6,468 nucleotides of DNA, from positions 1-6,468 of the forward strand of contig WLKR01000066.1 in NCBI GenBank assembly GCA_009701115.1, given 5' to 3'. Below, one piece after another: positions 1-5,627 of the stretch. This stretch comes from Actinomycetota bacterium. Lineage in GTDB: Bacteria > Actinomycetota > Acidimicrobiia > Acidimicrobiales > RAAP-2. The first letter of the stretch is position 1. Each line of letters opens with the position of its first letter. The translations under genes were made by a program, and so were the position numbers. The notes under the pieces are model-generated. The model saw nothing but the letters and a program-made list of their open reading frames with translations, ran no database searches and had not been told where the DNA came from.

Positions 1-1
1 C

Positions 2-649
2 GGTTCGGAATTTCTTGGCAGTGCCCTGTTGGCCATGATCGTGGTCGGCTCCGGTATTGCGGCCCAACAACTCTCACCAACCGATATTGGTCTCCAGTTG
101 TTGGAGAACGCACTGGTCACTGGCGTCGGCCTCTTCTTTTTGATCGAAGTGCTCGGCCCGATTGGTGGAGCCGAGTTCAACCCGATTGTGTCGTTGGCCA
201 AGGTCGCCCTGACGGGCCGCCCACTGGTGGACGCCCTCCGGTACATTCCCTTCCAGGTGGCCGGTTGCATTAGTGGAGCCATTCTCGCGAACGCCATGTT
301 TGCCCTACCCGTCGTGACCTTCTCGACCCACCAAAGGGTTTCGGGCCCCCACTTCCTCTCGGAAGTCATTGCCACGGCCGGACTCGTCATCACCATCTTC
401 TTGTTGGTCGCGCTCGACAAGGGCAAGTGGATCGCCGCCGCCGTCGCCGCCTACATCACCGGTGCCTACTTCTTCACCTCTTCGACGAGCTTCGCCAACC
501 CCGCCATCACGGTGGGACGGATGTTTTCAAACTCCTTCGCCGGCATCGCCCCGAGTTCCGTACTCTTCTTTATCGCGGCTCAGGTAGTCGGTGGCATCGT
601 GGGTGTTCTTATCGTGAGGGGCCTCGCCCCTCGAAAGGAAGTGGCATGA
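2..649 (+). CDS. Aquaporin (MIP family), ars-operon type; 5' end outside window
   Basis: Membrane channel of the major intrinsic protein family, probably conducting arsenite or other small neutral solutes. The frame is open to the window edge and its first residues (GSEFLGSALL) already form the usual first aquaporin helix, so the true start lies upstream; TTG at 29 is an internal codon, not the start. About 215 residues are visible, with roughly six hydrophobic segments. The first half-helix motif is NPI at 179-187 (context GGAEFNPIVSLA) instead of NPA. The second is a normal NPA at 497-505 (context SFANPAITVGR). The residue after the second NPA is Ile, where water and glycerol channels carry the selectivity-filter Arg. 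This pattern is shared, from memory, with AqpS-like channels found in ars operons. Its stop overlaps the arsC start (ATGA, 646-649), so the two are translationally coupled. AqpS-like channels let arsenite made by ArsC leave the cell. The family is confident; the arsenite role is inferred from context. Confidence 0.9.
   Translation, partial: GSEFLGSALLAMIVVGSGIAAQQLSPTDIGLQLLENALVTGVGLFFLIEVLGPIGGAEFNPIVSLAKVALTGRPLVDALRYIPFQVAGCISGAILANAMFALPVVTFSTHQRVSGPHFLSEVIATAGLVITIFLLVALDKGKWIAAAVAAYITGAYFFTSSTSFANPAITVGRMFSNSFAGIAPSSVLFFIAAQVVGGIVGVLIVRGLAPRKEVA
633..641 (+). promoter_or_regulatory. Ribosome binding site of arsC
   Basis: GAAAGGAAG sits four bases before the ATG at 646, inside the last codons of the aquaporin gene. 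It fixes the arsC start and shows that arsC can recruit ribosomes itself as well as through the ATGA overlap. Confidence 0.75.
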
Positions 650-1041
650 AGCCCGCCGTCCTCTTTCTCTGTGTTCACAACGCCGGTCGCTCTCAGATGG
701 CCGCCGCCCTGCTGGCTCGCGAAGCCGGCGATCGCATTGCGGTCTACTCGGCCGGTTCGGCCCCGGGCGAAACGTTGAATCCCGCCGTGGTGGCCGCCCT
801 CCAGGAGTGGGACATCGACATCACCGGTAATCGTCCGCAGAAGTTCACCGACGAGATGGTGCAAGAGGCTTCGGTCATCATCACCATGGGCTGTGGCGAT
901 GTCTGCCCCGTCTACCCCGGTAAGAAGTACATGGACTGGGCCTTACAAGATCCGGCCGGTCAGCCCCTCGAAACCGTCCGTGAAATTCGCGACGACATTT
1001 TGTTGCGGGTCCAAGGACTCGTCGCCGATCTACTGAAGTAG
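646..1041 (+). CDS. arsC: Arsenate reductase ArsC, low-molecular-weight phosphatase fold
   Basis: Cytoplasmic enzyme that reduces arsenate to arsenite; 131 residues, normal for the family. The P-loop CX5RS is C9-VHNAG-R15-S16, with C9 as the nucleophile. The general-acid Asp lies in the DPAG segment (D102-P103). Two more cysteines, C83 and C87, lie in MGCGDVCP, a CX3C spacing. The staphylococcal thioredoxin-linked enzyme (C10, C82, C89) has CX6C. The GCGDxCP version is common in actinobacterial ArsC proteins. Recycling may therefore use thioredoxin through C83/C87, or mycothiol and mycoredoxin as in the corynebacterial enzymes; the sequence does not decide. The ATG is set by the ribosome binding site at 633-641 and by the ATGA overlap with the aquaporin. 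A longer open frame upstream (from 427) only reads the aquaporin gene out of frame. No arsR or ACR3/ArsB pump is visible; they may lie upstream of the window. Confidence 0.95.
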   Translation: MKPAVLFLCVHNAGRSQMAAALLAREAGDRIAVYSAGSAPGETLNPAVVAALQEWDIDITGNRPQKFTDEMVQEASVIITMGCGDVCPVYPGKKYMDWALQDPAGQPLETVREIRDDILLRVQGLVADLLK

Positions 1042-1073
1042 TCGGTAGCTCCGCTGGCGGAGTACGAACAAAA

Positions 1074-1103
1074 AAATACCGGGGCCTTGCGGCCCCGGTA
1101 TTT
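1074..1103. terminator. Bidirectional intrinsic terminator between arsC and the SDR gene
   Basis: A perfect 13-bp stem (AAATACCGGGGCC, 1074-1086, pairing with 1091-1103) closes a four-base TTGC loop. On the - strand the stem is followed by an unbroken T run (complement of the A run at 1070-1076), a strong terminator for the dehydrogenase gene. On the + strand the tail is TTTCTGT, weaker but usable for the ars genes. It lies in the 77-bp gap between two convergent genes. Confidence 0.9.
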
Positions 1104-1118
1104 CTGTACTCAGTTAGA

Positions 1119-1895
1119 TCACTTGGGCTGCATGCGAATGCCGGCGTCGAGGCGAATCGACTCAGCGTTCATGTAGCTGTTGGCCAACAATTCGGCGGCC
1201 AACGTAGCGAACTCGGCCTGGTAGCCCAGACGCTTCGGGAACAAGACGCCTGAACCCAGGCGGGCCTTGAATTCGTCCGAGGCGGGGCCGGAACCGTAGA
1301 TCGGGGTGTCGATGAGACCAGGGAGGATGGTGTTGACGCGGATGCCCACGACCGAGAGGTCACGTGCGAGCGGCAAGCCCAAACCAACCACGCCACCCTT
1401 AGATGACGAGTAGGCGACCTGACCAATCTGACCGTCTTCGGCAGCAACCGAAGCGGTGTTGACGATGGCACCACGGGCGCCGTCGACGTCGGGGGTGTTG
1501 CGGCTCATCGCGGTAGCGGCGAGACGGCAGACGTTGAAGGTGCCGACCAAGTTGATCTCGATGACCTTGCGGTACAGGTCGAGGTCGTGGGCCGAGCTGT
1601 ATTCGCCGTCCTTACCGAGGGTGCGGGTGGCCCAGCCGATACCGGCGCAGTTCACGACGCTCCAGAGAGGAGCCATCGCCGTGGCGGCGTCGATCGAAGC
1701 GATGACCTGCTCCACATTGGTGACGTCACAGTGGACGTACGCGCCACCGAGTTCCTTGGCGAGGGCTTCGCCCTTTTCGTCATTGAGGTCCATGATTACG
1801 ACCTTGACGCCGCGCTCGGCGAGGAGACGGGCGGTAGCTTCACCGAGGCCCGACGCGCCACCGGTAACGAGCGCTGAAGTGTTCTTCAGTTCCAT
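1119..1895 (-). CDS. SDR dehydrogenase, 3-hydroxyacyl-CoA dehydrogenase type II (HSD10)-like
   Basis: Cytoplasmic NAD-dependent short-chain dehydrogenase, 258 residues. The nucleotide-binding glycine motif is TGGASGLG at residues 11-18. Asp36 at the end of the second strand (VIMDLND) favours NAD over NADP. NCAG is at 82-85. The catalytic tetrad is N115, S149, Y162 and K166 (YSSSK). The TLGKDG and DLDLYRKVIEINLVGTFN segments, the DGQIGQ stretch before the catalytic Tyr and the RLDAGIRMQPK C-terminus closely match the family of human HSD17B10 and bacterial 3-hydroxyacyl-CoA dehydrogenases, so oxidation of 3-hydroxyacyl-CoA in fatty-acid or branched-chain amino-acid breakdown is the best guess. 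Substrate assignment within SDRs is often unreliable. ATG at 1895 has a strong ribosome binding site. The gene appears monocistronic, with its own terminator at 1074-1103. Confidence 0.88.
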   Translation of the reverse strand: MELKNTSALVTGGASGLGEATARLLAERGVKVVIMDLNDEKGEALAKELGGAYVHCDVTNVEQVIASIDAATAMAPLWSVVNCAGIGWATRTLGKDGEYSSAHDLDLYRKVIEINLVGTFNVCRLAATAMSRNTPDVDGARGAIVNTASVAAEDGQIGQVAYSSSKGGVVGLGLPLARDLSVVGIRVNTILPGLIDTPIYGSGPASDEFKARLGSGVLFPKRLGYQAEFATLAAELLANSYMNAESIRLDAGIRMQPK

Positions 1896-1899
1896 GCTG

Positions 1900-1907
1900 T
1901 TTCCTTT
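1900..1907 (-). promoter_or_regulatory. Ribosome binding site of the SDR gene
   Basis: On the - strand AAAGGAAA ends four bases before the ATG at 1895. It fixes the start and shows that this mRNA has a conventional leader, unlike several neighbouring genes. Confidence 0.75.
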
Positions 1908-1923
1908 GGTTCAGTCCGGGCCG

Positions 1924-1989
1924 GTTTGACCCGTTTAGTTCGTTCTAAAACATAGGCGAAATTTCGACCCACCAAACCTCTAGTTTGAC
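1924..1989. repeat. Short repeats in the SDR-rlmN divergent intergenic region
   Basis: The 97-bp gap (1896-1992) carries GTTTGAC twice (1924-1930 and 1983-1989), the palindrome CGAAATTTCG (1957-1966), and an imperfect inverted pair GTTTAG (1933-1938) and CTAAAAC (1945-1951). They could be sites for a regulator acting on either gene. Each is short, so this is a weak call. Confidence 0.25.
1949..1976 (-). promoter_or_regulatory. Possible SDR-gene promoter with a palindrome in the spacer
   Basis: On the - strand a TATGTT box (1954-1949, fits TANNNT) lies 16 bases downstream of a weak TTTGGT (1976-1971). It would give a leader of about 45 bases that contains the ribosome binding site. The perfect 10-base palindrome CGAAATTTCG (1957-1966) fills the spacer and could be an operator half or core. 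All elements are short and AT-rich, so chance is possible. Confidence 0.3.
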
Positions 1990-1993
1990 TACG
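1981..1993 (+). promoter_or_regulatory. Leaderless promoter -10 box of rlmN
   Basis: TAGTTT (1981-1986) is followed by six bases and then the GTG start at 1993. No Shine-Dalgarno sequence precedes the GTG. The TAG within the box is also an in-frame stop, so the coding frame cannot start earlier. The layout fits actinobacterial leaderless transcription, with the start codon as the first base. No clear -35 box is seen. Confidence 0.55.
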
Positions 1994-3027
1994 TGGCTTC
2001 TGCGTACGAATTGACCCGAGATGAGCTCACTGGCCTACTGGCCGGTGAGCCCAAGTACCGGGTGGACCAGATCTGGCAGGGCATCTGGGAGCAGGACCGC
2101 TTCCCCGAGGAAATCACGACAATCTCTAAGGCCCTACGGGAAAAACTGACGGCCGAACTGCCCCTGGCCCTCGCGGTGGCCAACGATGTTTCAACTGACG
2201 AGGGCACGACTCGCAAGTGGGTCTATCGACTCCACGACGGCTACACCATTGAAACCGTCCTGATGAACTACGAGGATCGGGTCACGGTCTGCATCTCGAC
2301 CCAGGCCGGCTGCGCCATGGGCTGCACGTTCTGTGCCACCGGCCAGGCCGGGTTCTCGCGCCAACTGACCCTCGGTGAAGTGGTGGAACAGGTCGTCCGA
2401 GCCGGCCGAGCCGCGGCCCCGCGACGAATCTCGAACATTGTCTTCATGGGCATGGGTGAGCCACTGGCCAACTACGACGTGACCGTCGGCACGATTCGGG
2501 CCCTGCACCACGAGCGGGGACTCTCCGCTCGCAACTTGACGGTCTCCACCGTCGGCATTGCTCCCGCCATCGAACGTCTCGCCCTCGAGGGCCTGCCGTT
2601 GACGTTGGCCATCAGCTTGCACGTCGCTAACGATGCCGAACGCGACGAACTGATTCCCATCAACAAGCGTTACAACCTCGAGCGGCTCTACCAGGCCTGC
2701 GAAGTGTGGCGTGCTGAAACGGGACGACGCATCTCGTTTGAGTGGGCCTTGATCTCGGGCGTCAACGACACCGACCAGGCCCTCTACGAACTGGCCGAGT
2801 ACGCCCGACCTCTCGGGGCTCACGTCAATCTCATTCCCCTGAATCCCACGCCGGGCTTTCTAGTGATCGGTTCACCGGCCGCGCGGGTCCGCTACTTCCG
2901 TGACGAACTCGAAGAGCTCGGTGTAAACGCGACCGTTCGCCGCACGAGAGGTCGCACCATTGACGCGGCCTGCGGCCAACTGGCCAACGTTACGAATGGG
3001 AAGCGTCGCTCGATCCCAGTTCGCTAG
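1993..3027 (+). CDS. rlmN: RlmN, 23S rRNA (A2503-C2) / tRNA (A37-C2) methyltransferase
   Basis: Radical-SAM enzyme that adds a methyl group to C2 of adenine 2503 in 23S rRNA and of adenine 37 in some tRNAs; 344 residues, typical length. An N-terminal accessory domain (about 1-85, with KYRVDQIWQGIW) precedes the radical-SAM core. The [4Fe-4S] cysteines are C107, C111 and C114 (CX3CX2C in CAMGCTFC). The SAM-binding GEP motif is in FMGMGEPLAN (151-160). The two extra cysteines that define the mechanism are present: C100, seven residues before the cluster motif, and C327 in DAACGQL, matching E. coli C118 and C355. GTG at 1993 is the first possible start after an in-frame TAG at 1981; TTG at 2011 is a less likely alternative. 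The 3' end overlaps the convergent MFS gene by 38 bp. RlmN is preferred over its relative Cfr because of context and the overall match. Confidence 0.96.
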   Translation: MASAYELTRDELTGLLAGEPKYRVDQIWQGIWEQDRFPEEITTISKALREKLTAELPLALAVANDVSTDEGTTRKWVYRLHDGYTIETVLMNYEDRVTVCISTQAGCAMGCTFCATGQAGFSRQLTLGEVVEQVVRAGRAAAPRRISNIVFMGMGEPLANYDVTVGTIRALHHERGLSARNLTVSTVGIAPAIERLALEGLPLTLAISLHVANDAERDELIPINKRYNLERLYQACEVWRAETGRRISFEWALISGVNDTDQALYELAEYARPLGAHVNLIPLNPTPGFLVIGSPAARVRYFRDELEELGVNATVRRTRGRTIDAACGQLANVTNGKRRSIPVR

Positions 3028-4243
3028 CGCGTTCGTTCCAAAAGCCTCGCCAGTGCCAGGCCACGAACGCGGAACCGACCACGCAGGCCAGTCCGCCACT
3101 CACGACCGAAACGGCCGTTGAGGTAATTCCCGCCACCGCACCCGACTCCAAGTCGCCGAGGCGCGGACCACCGTTGACGACGGCCATTTGGATGGCACTC
3201 AGTCGACCGCGATACTGATCTTCAATGCGACTCTGCAAAATGGCGTTACGCAGCACGGCCGAGATCACGTCGGCCCAACCGGCAACCGCTAAGGCCACGA
3301 GCGCGAGTCCGACCCAGGGGGAGAGACCGAAGAGGGTGATGGCCACACCCCACACGACGATGGCCACGATGACGGCTCGTCCGCGGCGATCAACCCGTTC
3401 GACCCAACCGGTTGTTACCGCCCCGAGCAACGCCCCGATACCGGGGGCCGCGAAGAAGAGACCGACCAACTGCGGTCCACCGTGAAAGACCGTGAGGCCC
3501 ATGGCGGGGAAGAGAGCGCGGGGCATGCCGAAGATCATGGCGTTGAGGTCGGCCACGTAGACGCCTTGGGCCACCTTGTGAGTGCGCAGGTAGGCGAGGC
3601 CTTCCTTGGTCGCTCGCCAACTCGAGATGGCGGTGACACCCTCGCTCGGGGGCAGCGGGTCCATGCGGAGCGTCGCGACGACAAAGACGACAAAGGAGGC
3701 CACGTCGACCCAGTAGCACGAGGCCACGCCGAACCCGGCGAGCAGCAGACCGGAGATGGCCGGTCCCACCACGGTGGCGACTTGGATGCCGACCTGATTT
3801 AAGGAGTAGGCCGAAACCAATTTGGTGGGCGAGACCAAGCGTGGAATCGAGGCGTTGCGCGCGGGGTTGACGAAGCCCCCACCAAAGGCCGCGGCGGCCG
3901 AGAGCAGCACGATGGCCACCAGAGAGGGGTGGGCCAGCATTGAGTTCACGGCCAGTCCGCAACTCAGCAGCGCTAACAGGGCGCCCCCGATAGCCAAGAT
4001 GCGTCGCTTATCGGTGCGATCACCCAGCGCCCCGCCCCAGAGTGAGCCCCAGATGAGAAAGGGGAGTTGAAAGAGCGAGACGAGACCAACCCAGAGGCTG
4101 GAGTGGGTCAGTTGGTATACCTGGTAGGCAATGGCCACGACGGTGAGTTGGTTACCCAGCATCGAGGCCAAGTGGCCGGTGAAGAGCAGGCGAAAATTAC
4201 GGCTCTCCCGCAGGGGTGTTACATCTACGAAGAGTCGAGCCAC
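2990..4243 (-). CDS. MFS transporter, EntS-like (MFS_3) exporter
   Basis: Inner-membrane secondary transporter of the major facilitator superfamily, 417 residues from the chosen GTG at 4243, with about 11-12 hydrophobic segments. The N-terminal half carries motif A (GGALGDRTDKRR, 70-81), and a degenerate copy occurs in the C-terminal half (TGWVERVDRRGR). The opening, LRESRNFRLLFTGHLASMLGNQ, and the FVNPARNASIPRLV segment are typical of the EntS-like drug or siderophore exporter group; the substrate cannot be told. The frame stays open to an ATG at 4339, but that start would overlap the divergent oxygenase gene. The GTG at 4243 sits six bases after a TATCGT box, just before the conserved LRESRNFRLLF region, so it is preferred. 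The last dozen codons (ending GSSDASHS) are read from the antisense of rlmN. Confidence 0.88.
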   Translation of the reverse strand: MARLFVDVTPLRESRNFRLLFTGHLASMLGNQLTVVAIAYQVYQLTHSSLWVGLVSLFQLPFLIWGSLWGGALGDRTDKRRILAIGGALLALLSCGLAVNSMLAHPSLVAIVLLSAAAAFGGGFVNPARNASIPRLVSPTKLVSAYSLNQVGIQVATVVGPAISGLLLAGFGVASCYWVDVASFVVFVVATLRMDPLPPSEGVTAISSWRATKEGLAYLRTHKVAQGVYVADLNAMIFGMPRALFPAMGLTVFHGGPQLVGLFFAAPGIGALLGAVTTGWVERVDRRGRAVIVAIVVWGVAITLFGLSPWVGLALVALAVAGWADVISAVLRNAILQSRIEDQYRGRLSAIQMAVVNGGPRLGDLESGAVAGITSTAVSVVSGGLACVVGSAFVAWHWRGFWNERASELGSSDASHS

Positions 4244-4255
4244 GGATAAACGATA
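4243..4255 (-). promoter_or_regulatory. Leaderless promoter -10 box of the MFS gene
   Basis: On the - strand TATCGT (4255-4250) is followed by exactly six bases (TTATCC) and then GTG at 4243, with no Shine-Dalgarno sequence. It matches TANNNT and four of six positions of TATAAT. No convincing -35 is present. Confidence 0.5.
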
Positions 4256-4287
4256 CGGCGGCTCTAGAAAGAGGGCCGGTTTCCAAC

Positions 4288-4300
4288 TACCCTCTCCCCA
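4288..4300 (+). promoter_or_regulatory. Leaderless promoter -10 box of the oxygenase-fae operon
   Basis: TACCCT (4288-4293) lies six bases (CTCCCC) before the ATG at 4300. No ribosome binding site is near; the purine stretch GAAAGAGGG at 4267-4275 is too far away. A 6-bp inverted repeat, AGAGGG (4270-4275) and CCCTCT (4290-4295), overlaps the box and could be a weak operator, but is short enough to be chance. Confidence 0.45.
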
Positions 4301-5130
4301 TGGACGTTTTGGACTTCGTCGATCTCGAACGCTTCCCAATTACGGATCTGGACTCCCCGCGGGGCCAAGTCGTCATTGCGGAGGCCCGCCAGCAGGTGGT
4401 CTCACTCGGTGCGGCCGAACTCTCCGGGTTTATTACCGAAGTCGGCGTGGCCGCTCTCGTGCGCGACGCTGAAGCACTGGCCGAACGAGCGCACCCCTCG
4501 GGCGGCATGGGCACGGCCTACCTCGAGACCCCGAGTGACGAGTGGCCCGAAGGTCACCCCCGACGTCACCGCATGAAGTTTGGCGTGCGAGCCGTTGGCT
4601 ACGACATCATTCCGCGCACTTCACCACTGCGCCAACTGTACGAACACCCCCTAGTGACCAACTTCATCGAGATGATCTTGAATCGTGGTCCGCTCTTTCA
4701 CTACGCCGATCCCTGTGGTGCACTCAACTTGGCCGTGATGGCTGAGGGCGACGAGCTGCAGTGGCACTACGACCAGACGGACTTCGTGGTTTCGCTCGCC
4801 ATTCAAGATGCCGCGACGGGTGGCGATTTTGAGATGGTGCCCAAGCTTCGTTCGGCCGACGACGAGCAGTACGACCGAGTGAAGCACGTCTTCGATGGCG
4901 ACCACACCGAAGTAGTCACCTTGGCCATGACGCCCGGCACGTTGCTGGTCTTCGAAGGTCGCAACTCGCTCCACCGCGTTTCACCCATCCAGGGCGACAC
5001 GTTGCGCCACGTCGGTCTCTTGGCCTATGACACCAAGCCCAACACGGTCTCGTCCGAACATCTGCGAATGAATCGCTACGGCCGCACTGAAGTATTCGCC
5101 GAGCCACCGACCACGTGGCCCGCGTCGTGA
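4300..5130 (+). CDS. Fe(II)/2-oxoglutarate-dependent oxygenase, HalD/BesD-like clade
   Basis: Probable soluble non-haem iron oxygenase, 276 residues, with a double-stranded beta-helix core in the second half. The metal triad is H156-x-D158 (WHYDQTDF) and H225 (NSLHRVSP). R236 (TLRHVGLL), eleven residues after the second His, is placed to bind the 2-oxoglutarate carboxylate. TPGTLLVFEGRNSLHRV and the tail LAYDTKPN...RYGR resemble, from memory, the HalD/BesD amino-acid halogenases and related Streptomyces ArpA-type proteins. Those halogenases have Gly in place of the metal Asp; here the Asp is kept, which predicts hydroxylation or oxidative demethylation. The substrate is unknown; a free amino acid or other small molecule is plausible for the clade. 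ATG at 4300 is supported by the TACCCT box and by the start of family-like sequence; the open frame upstream to 4216 crosses the divergent gene's promoter. The stop overlaps the fae-like gene (GTGA, 5127-5130), giving a tight two-gene operon. Confidence 0.82.
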   Translation: MDVLDFVDLERFPITDLDSPRGQVVIAEARQQVVSLGAAELSGFITEVGVAALVRDAEALAERAHPSGGMGTAYLETPSDEWPEGHPRRHRMKFGVRAVGYDIIPRTSPLRQLYEHPLVTNFIEMILNRGPLFHYADPCGALNLAVMAEGDELQWHYDQTDFVVSLAIQDAATGGDFEMVPKLRSADDEQYDRVKHVFDGDHTEVVTLAMTPGTLLVFEGRNSLHRVSPIQGDTLRHVGLLAYDTKPNTVSSEHLRMNRYGRTEVFAEPPTTWPAS

Positions 5131-5627
5131 CGACTTACTACGGCGAGGCCTACGCCGGCCAAGGCGTTAACGGCGCACACCCCAACACCATGCTGGGTCC
5201 CAAGGGCAGCGCCGTCGAAACAGCCTGGGCTACGGCACTCGCGACTCCGCGCGAGGGACACGGTTCCTTTGTCGTGATCGCCCGGCCAAATCAGCCCGTT
5301 CTGCCCCTGACGCTCTTCGTTAACAAGGCGACAATTGCTTCAGATCGCCACGCCTCCTTGACGTGGGGCGCGGCCCAGTTGGGTGTAGCCAGTGGGGTGC
5401 TCGATGCCGTGGCCGAAGGACTCATTGATCTCACCGAGGCGCCCAACCTGCTGCTTATTGCTGCGGTGTGGGTTGACCCCAAGGCCGACGACGACGACGC
5501 TATTTACGAGAACAATCGTTTGGCGATCACCGAATCAATCCGCCGTGGTTTCAATCTGGCGGTGACTGACGAGCTCCTAGAACTCCGTCACCATCCCATG
5601 AACGGGTACTACAACCCTCGGGCCTAG
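5127..5627 (+). CDS. Formaldehyde-activating enzyme (Fae) family protein
   Basis: Homologue of Fae, which condenses formaldehyde with tetrahydromethanopterin to methylene-H4MPT in methylotrophs and archaea; 166 residues, against about 170 in the Methylobacterium enzyme. Features matched from memory: the GEA start; H18 in GAHPNTMLGPKGS, aligning with the catalytic His17 of AHIDLIIGPRGS; FVNKATI (64-70, cf. FNKVTI); WGAAQLGVA (80-88, cf. FGPAQHGVA); DAVAEG (93-98); and a late His-Pro (156-157). Differences: the acidic residue in HxD after the active His is Asn here (HPN), and there is an acidic DDDD run at 121-124, so activity and cofactor may differ. GTG at 5127 is preferred because it forms a GTGA overlap with the oxygenase stop and places the His correctly; GTG at 5115 would add four residues. 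No Shine-Dalgarno sequence is visible, so translation probably depends on coupling. The TAG stop interlocks with that of the convergent peroxiredoxin. Confidence 0.85.
   Translation: MTTYYGEAYAGQGVNGAHPNTMLGPKGSAVETAWATALATPREGHGSFVVIARPNQPVLPLTLFVNKATIASDRHASLTWGAAQLGVASGVLDAVAEGLIDLTEAPNLLLIAAVWVDPKADDDDAIYENNRLAITESIRRGFNLAVTDELLELRHHPMNGYYNPRA

Noticed and set aside
427..1041. Longer version of arsC beginning inside the aquaporin gene
   Set aside because: The extra N-terminus is Arg/His-rich out-of-frame aquaporin sequence; the ATG at 646 has a ribosome binding site, an ATGA overlap and the normal ArsC length.
1049..1062. Small hairpin CTCCG-CTGG-CGGAG after arsC
   Set aside because: Short stem with no T run after it; the 13-bp hairpin just downstream explains termination.
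2191..2823. 210-codon open frame on the - strand inside rlmN
   Set aside because: Antisense shadow of a highly conserved gene; the translation has no recognisable domain, and such frames are common in GC-rich DNA.
3390..3962. 190-codon open frame on the - strand in another frame of the MFS gene
   Set aside because: The Arg/Gly/His-rich composition is typical of a shifted reading of GC-rich coding DNA.
4216..4299. Earlier start of the oxygenase at 4216
   Set aside because: It would overlap the 5' end of the divergent MFS gene; the added residues look like non-coding sequence, and ATG 4300 has a leaderless-type -10 box.
4244..4339. N-terminal extension of the MFS transporter to ATG 4339
   Set aside because: It would overlap the divergent oxygenase gene and its promoter, and adds a non-family Arg/Pro-rich segment.
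4765..4773. Halogenase call for the oxygenase
   Set aside because: The metal-binding Asp (D158) is present; BesD-type halogenases have Gly there.
5115..5126. Fae start at GTG 5115
   Set aside because: Possible, but GTG 5127 gives the GTGA coupling overlap and a better match to Fae length and His position.
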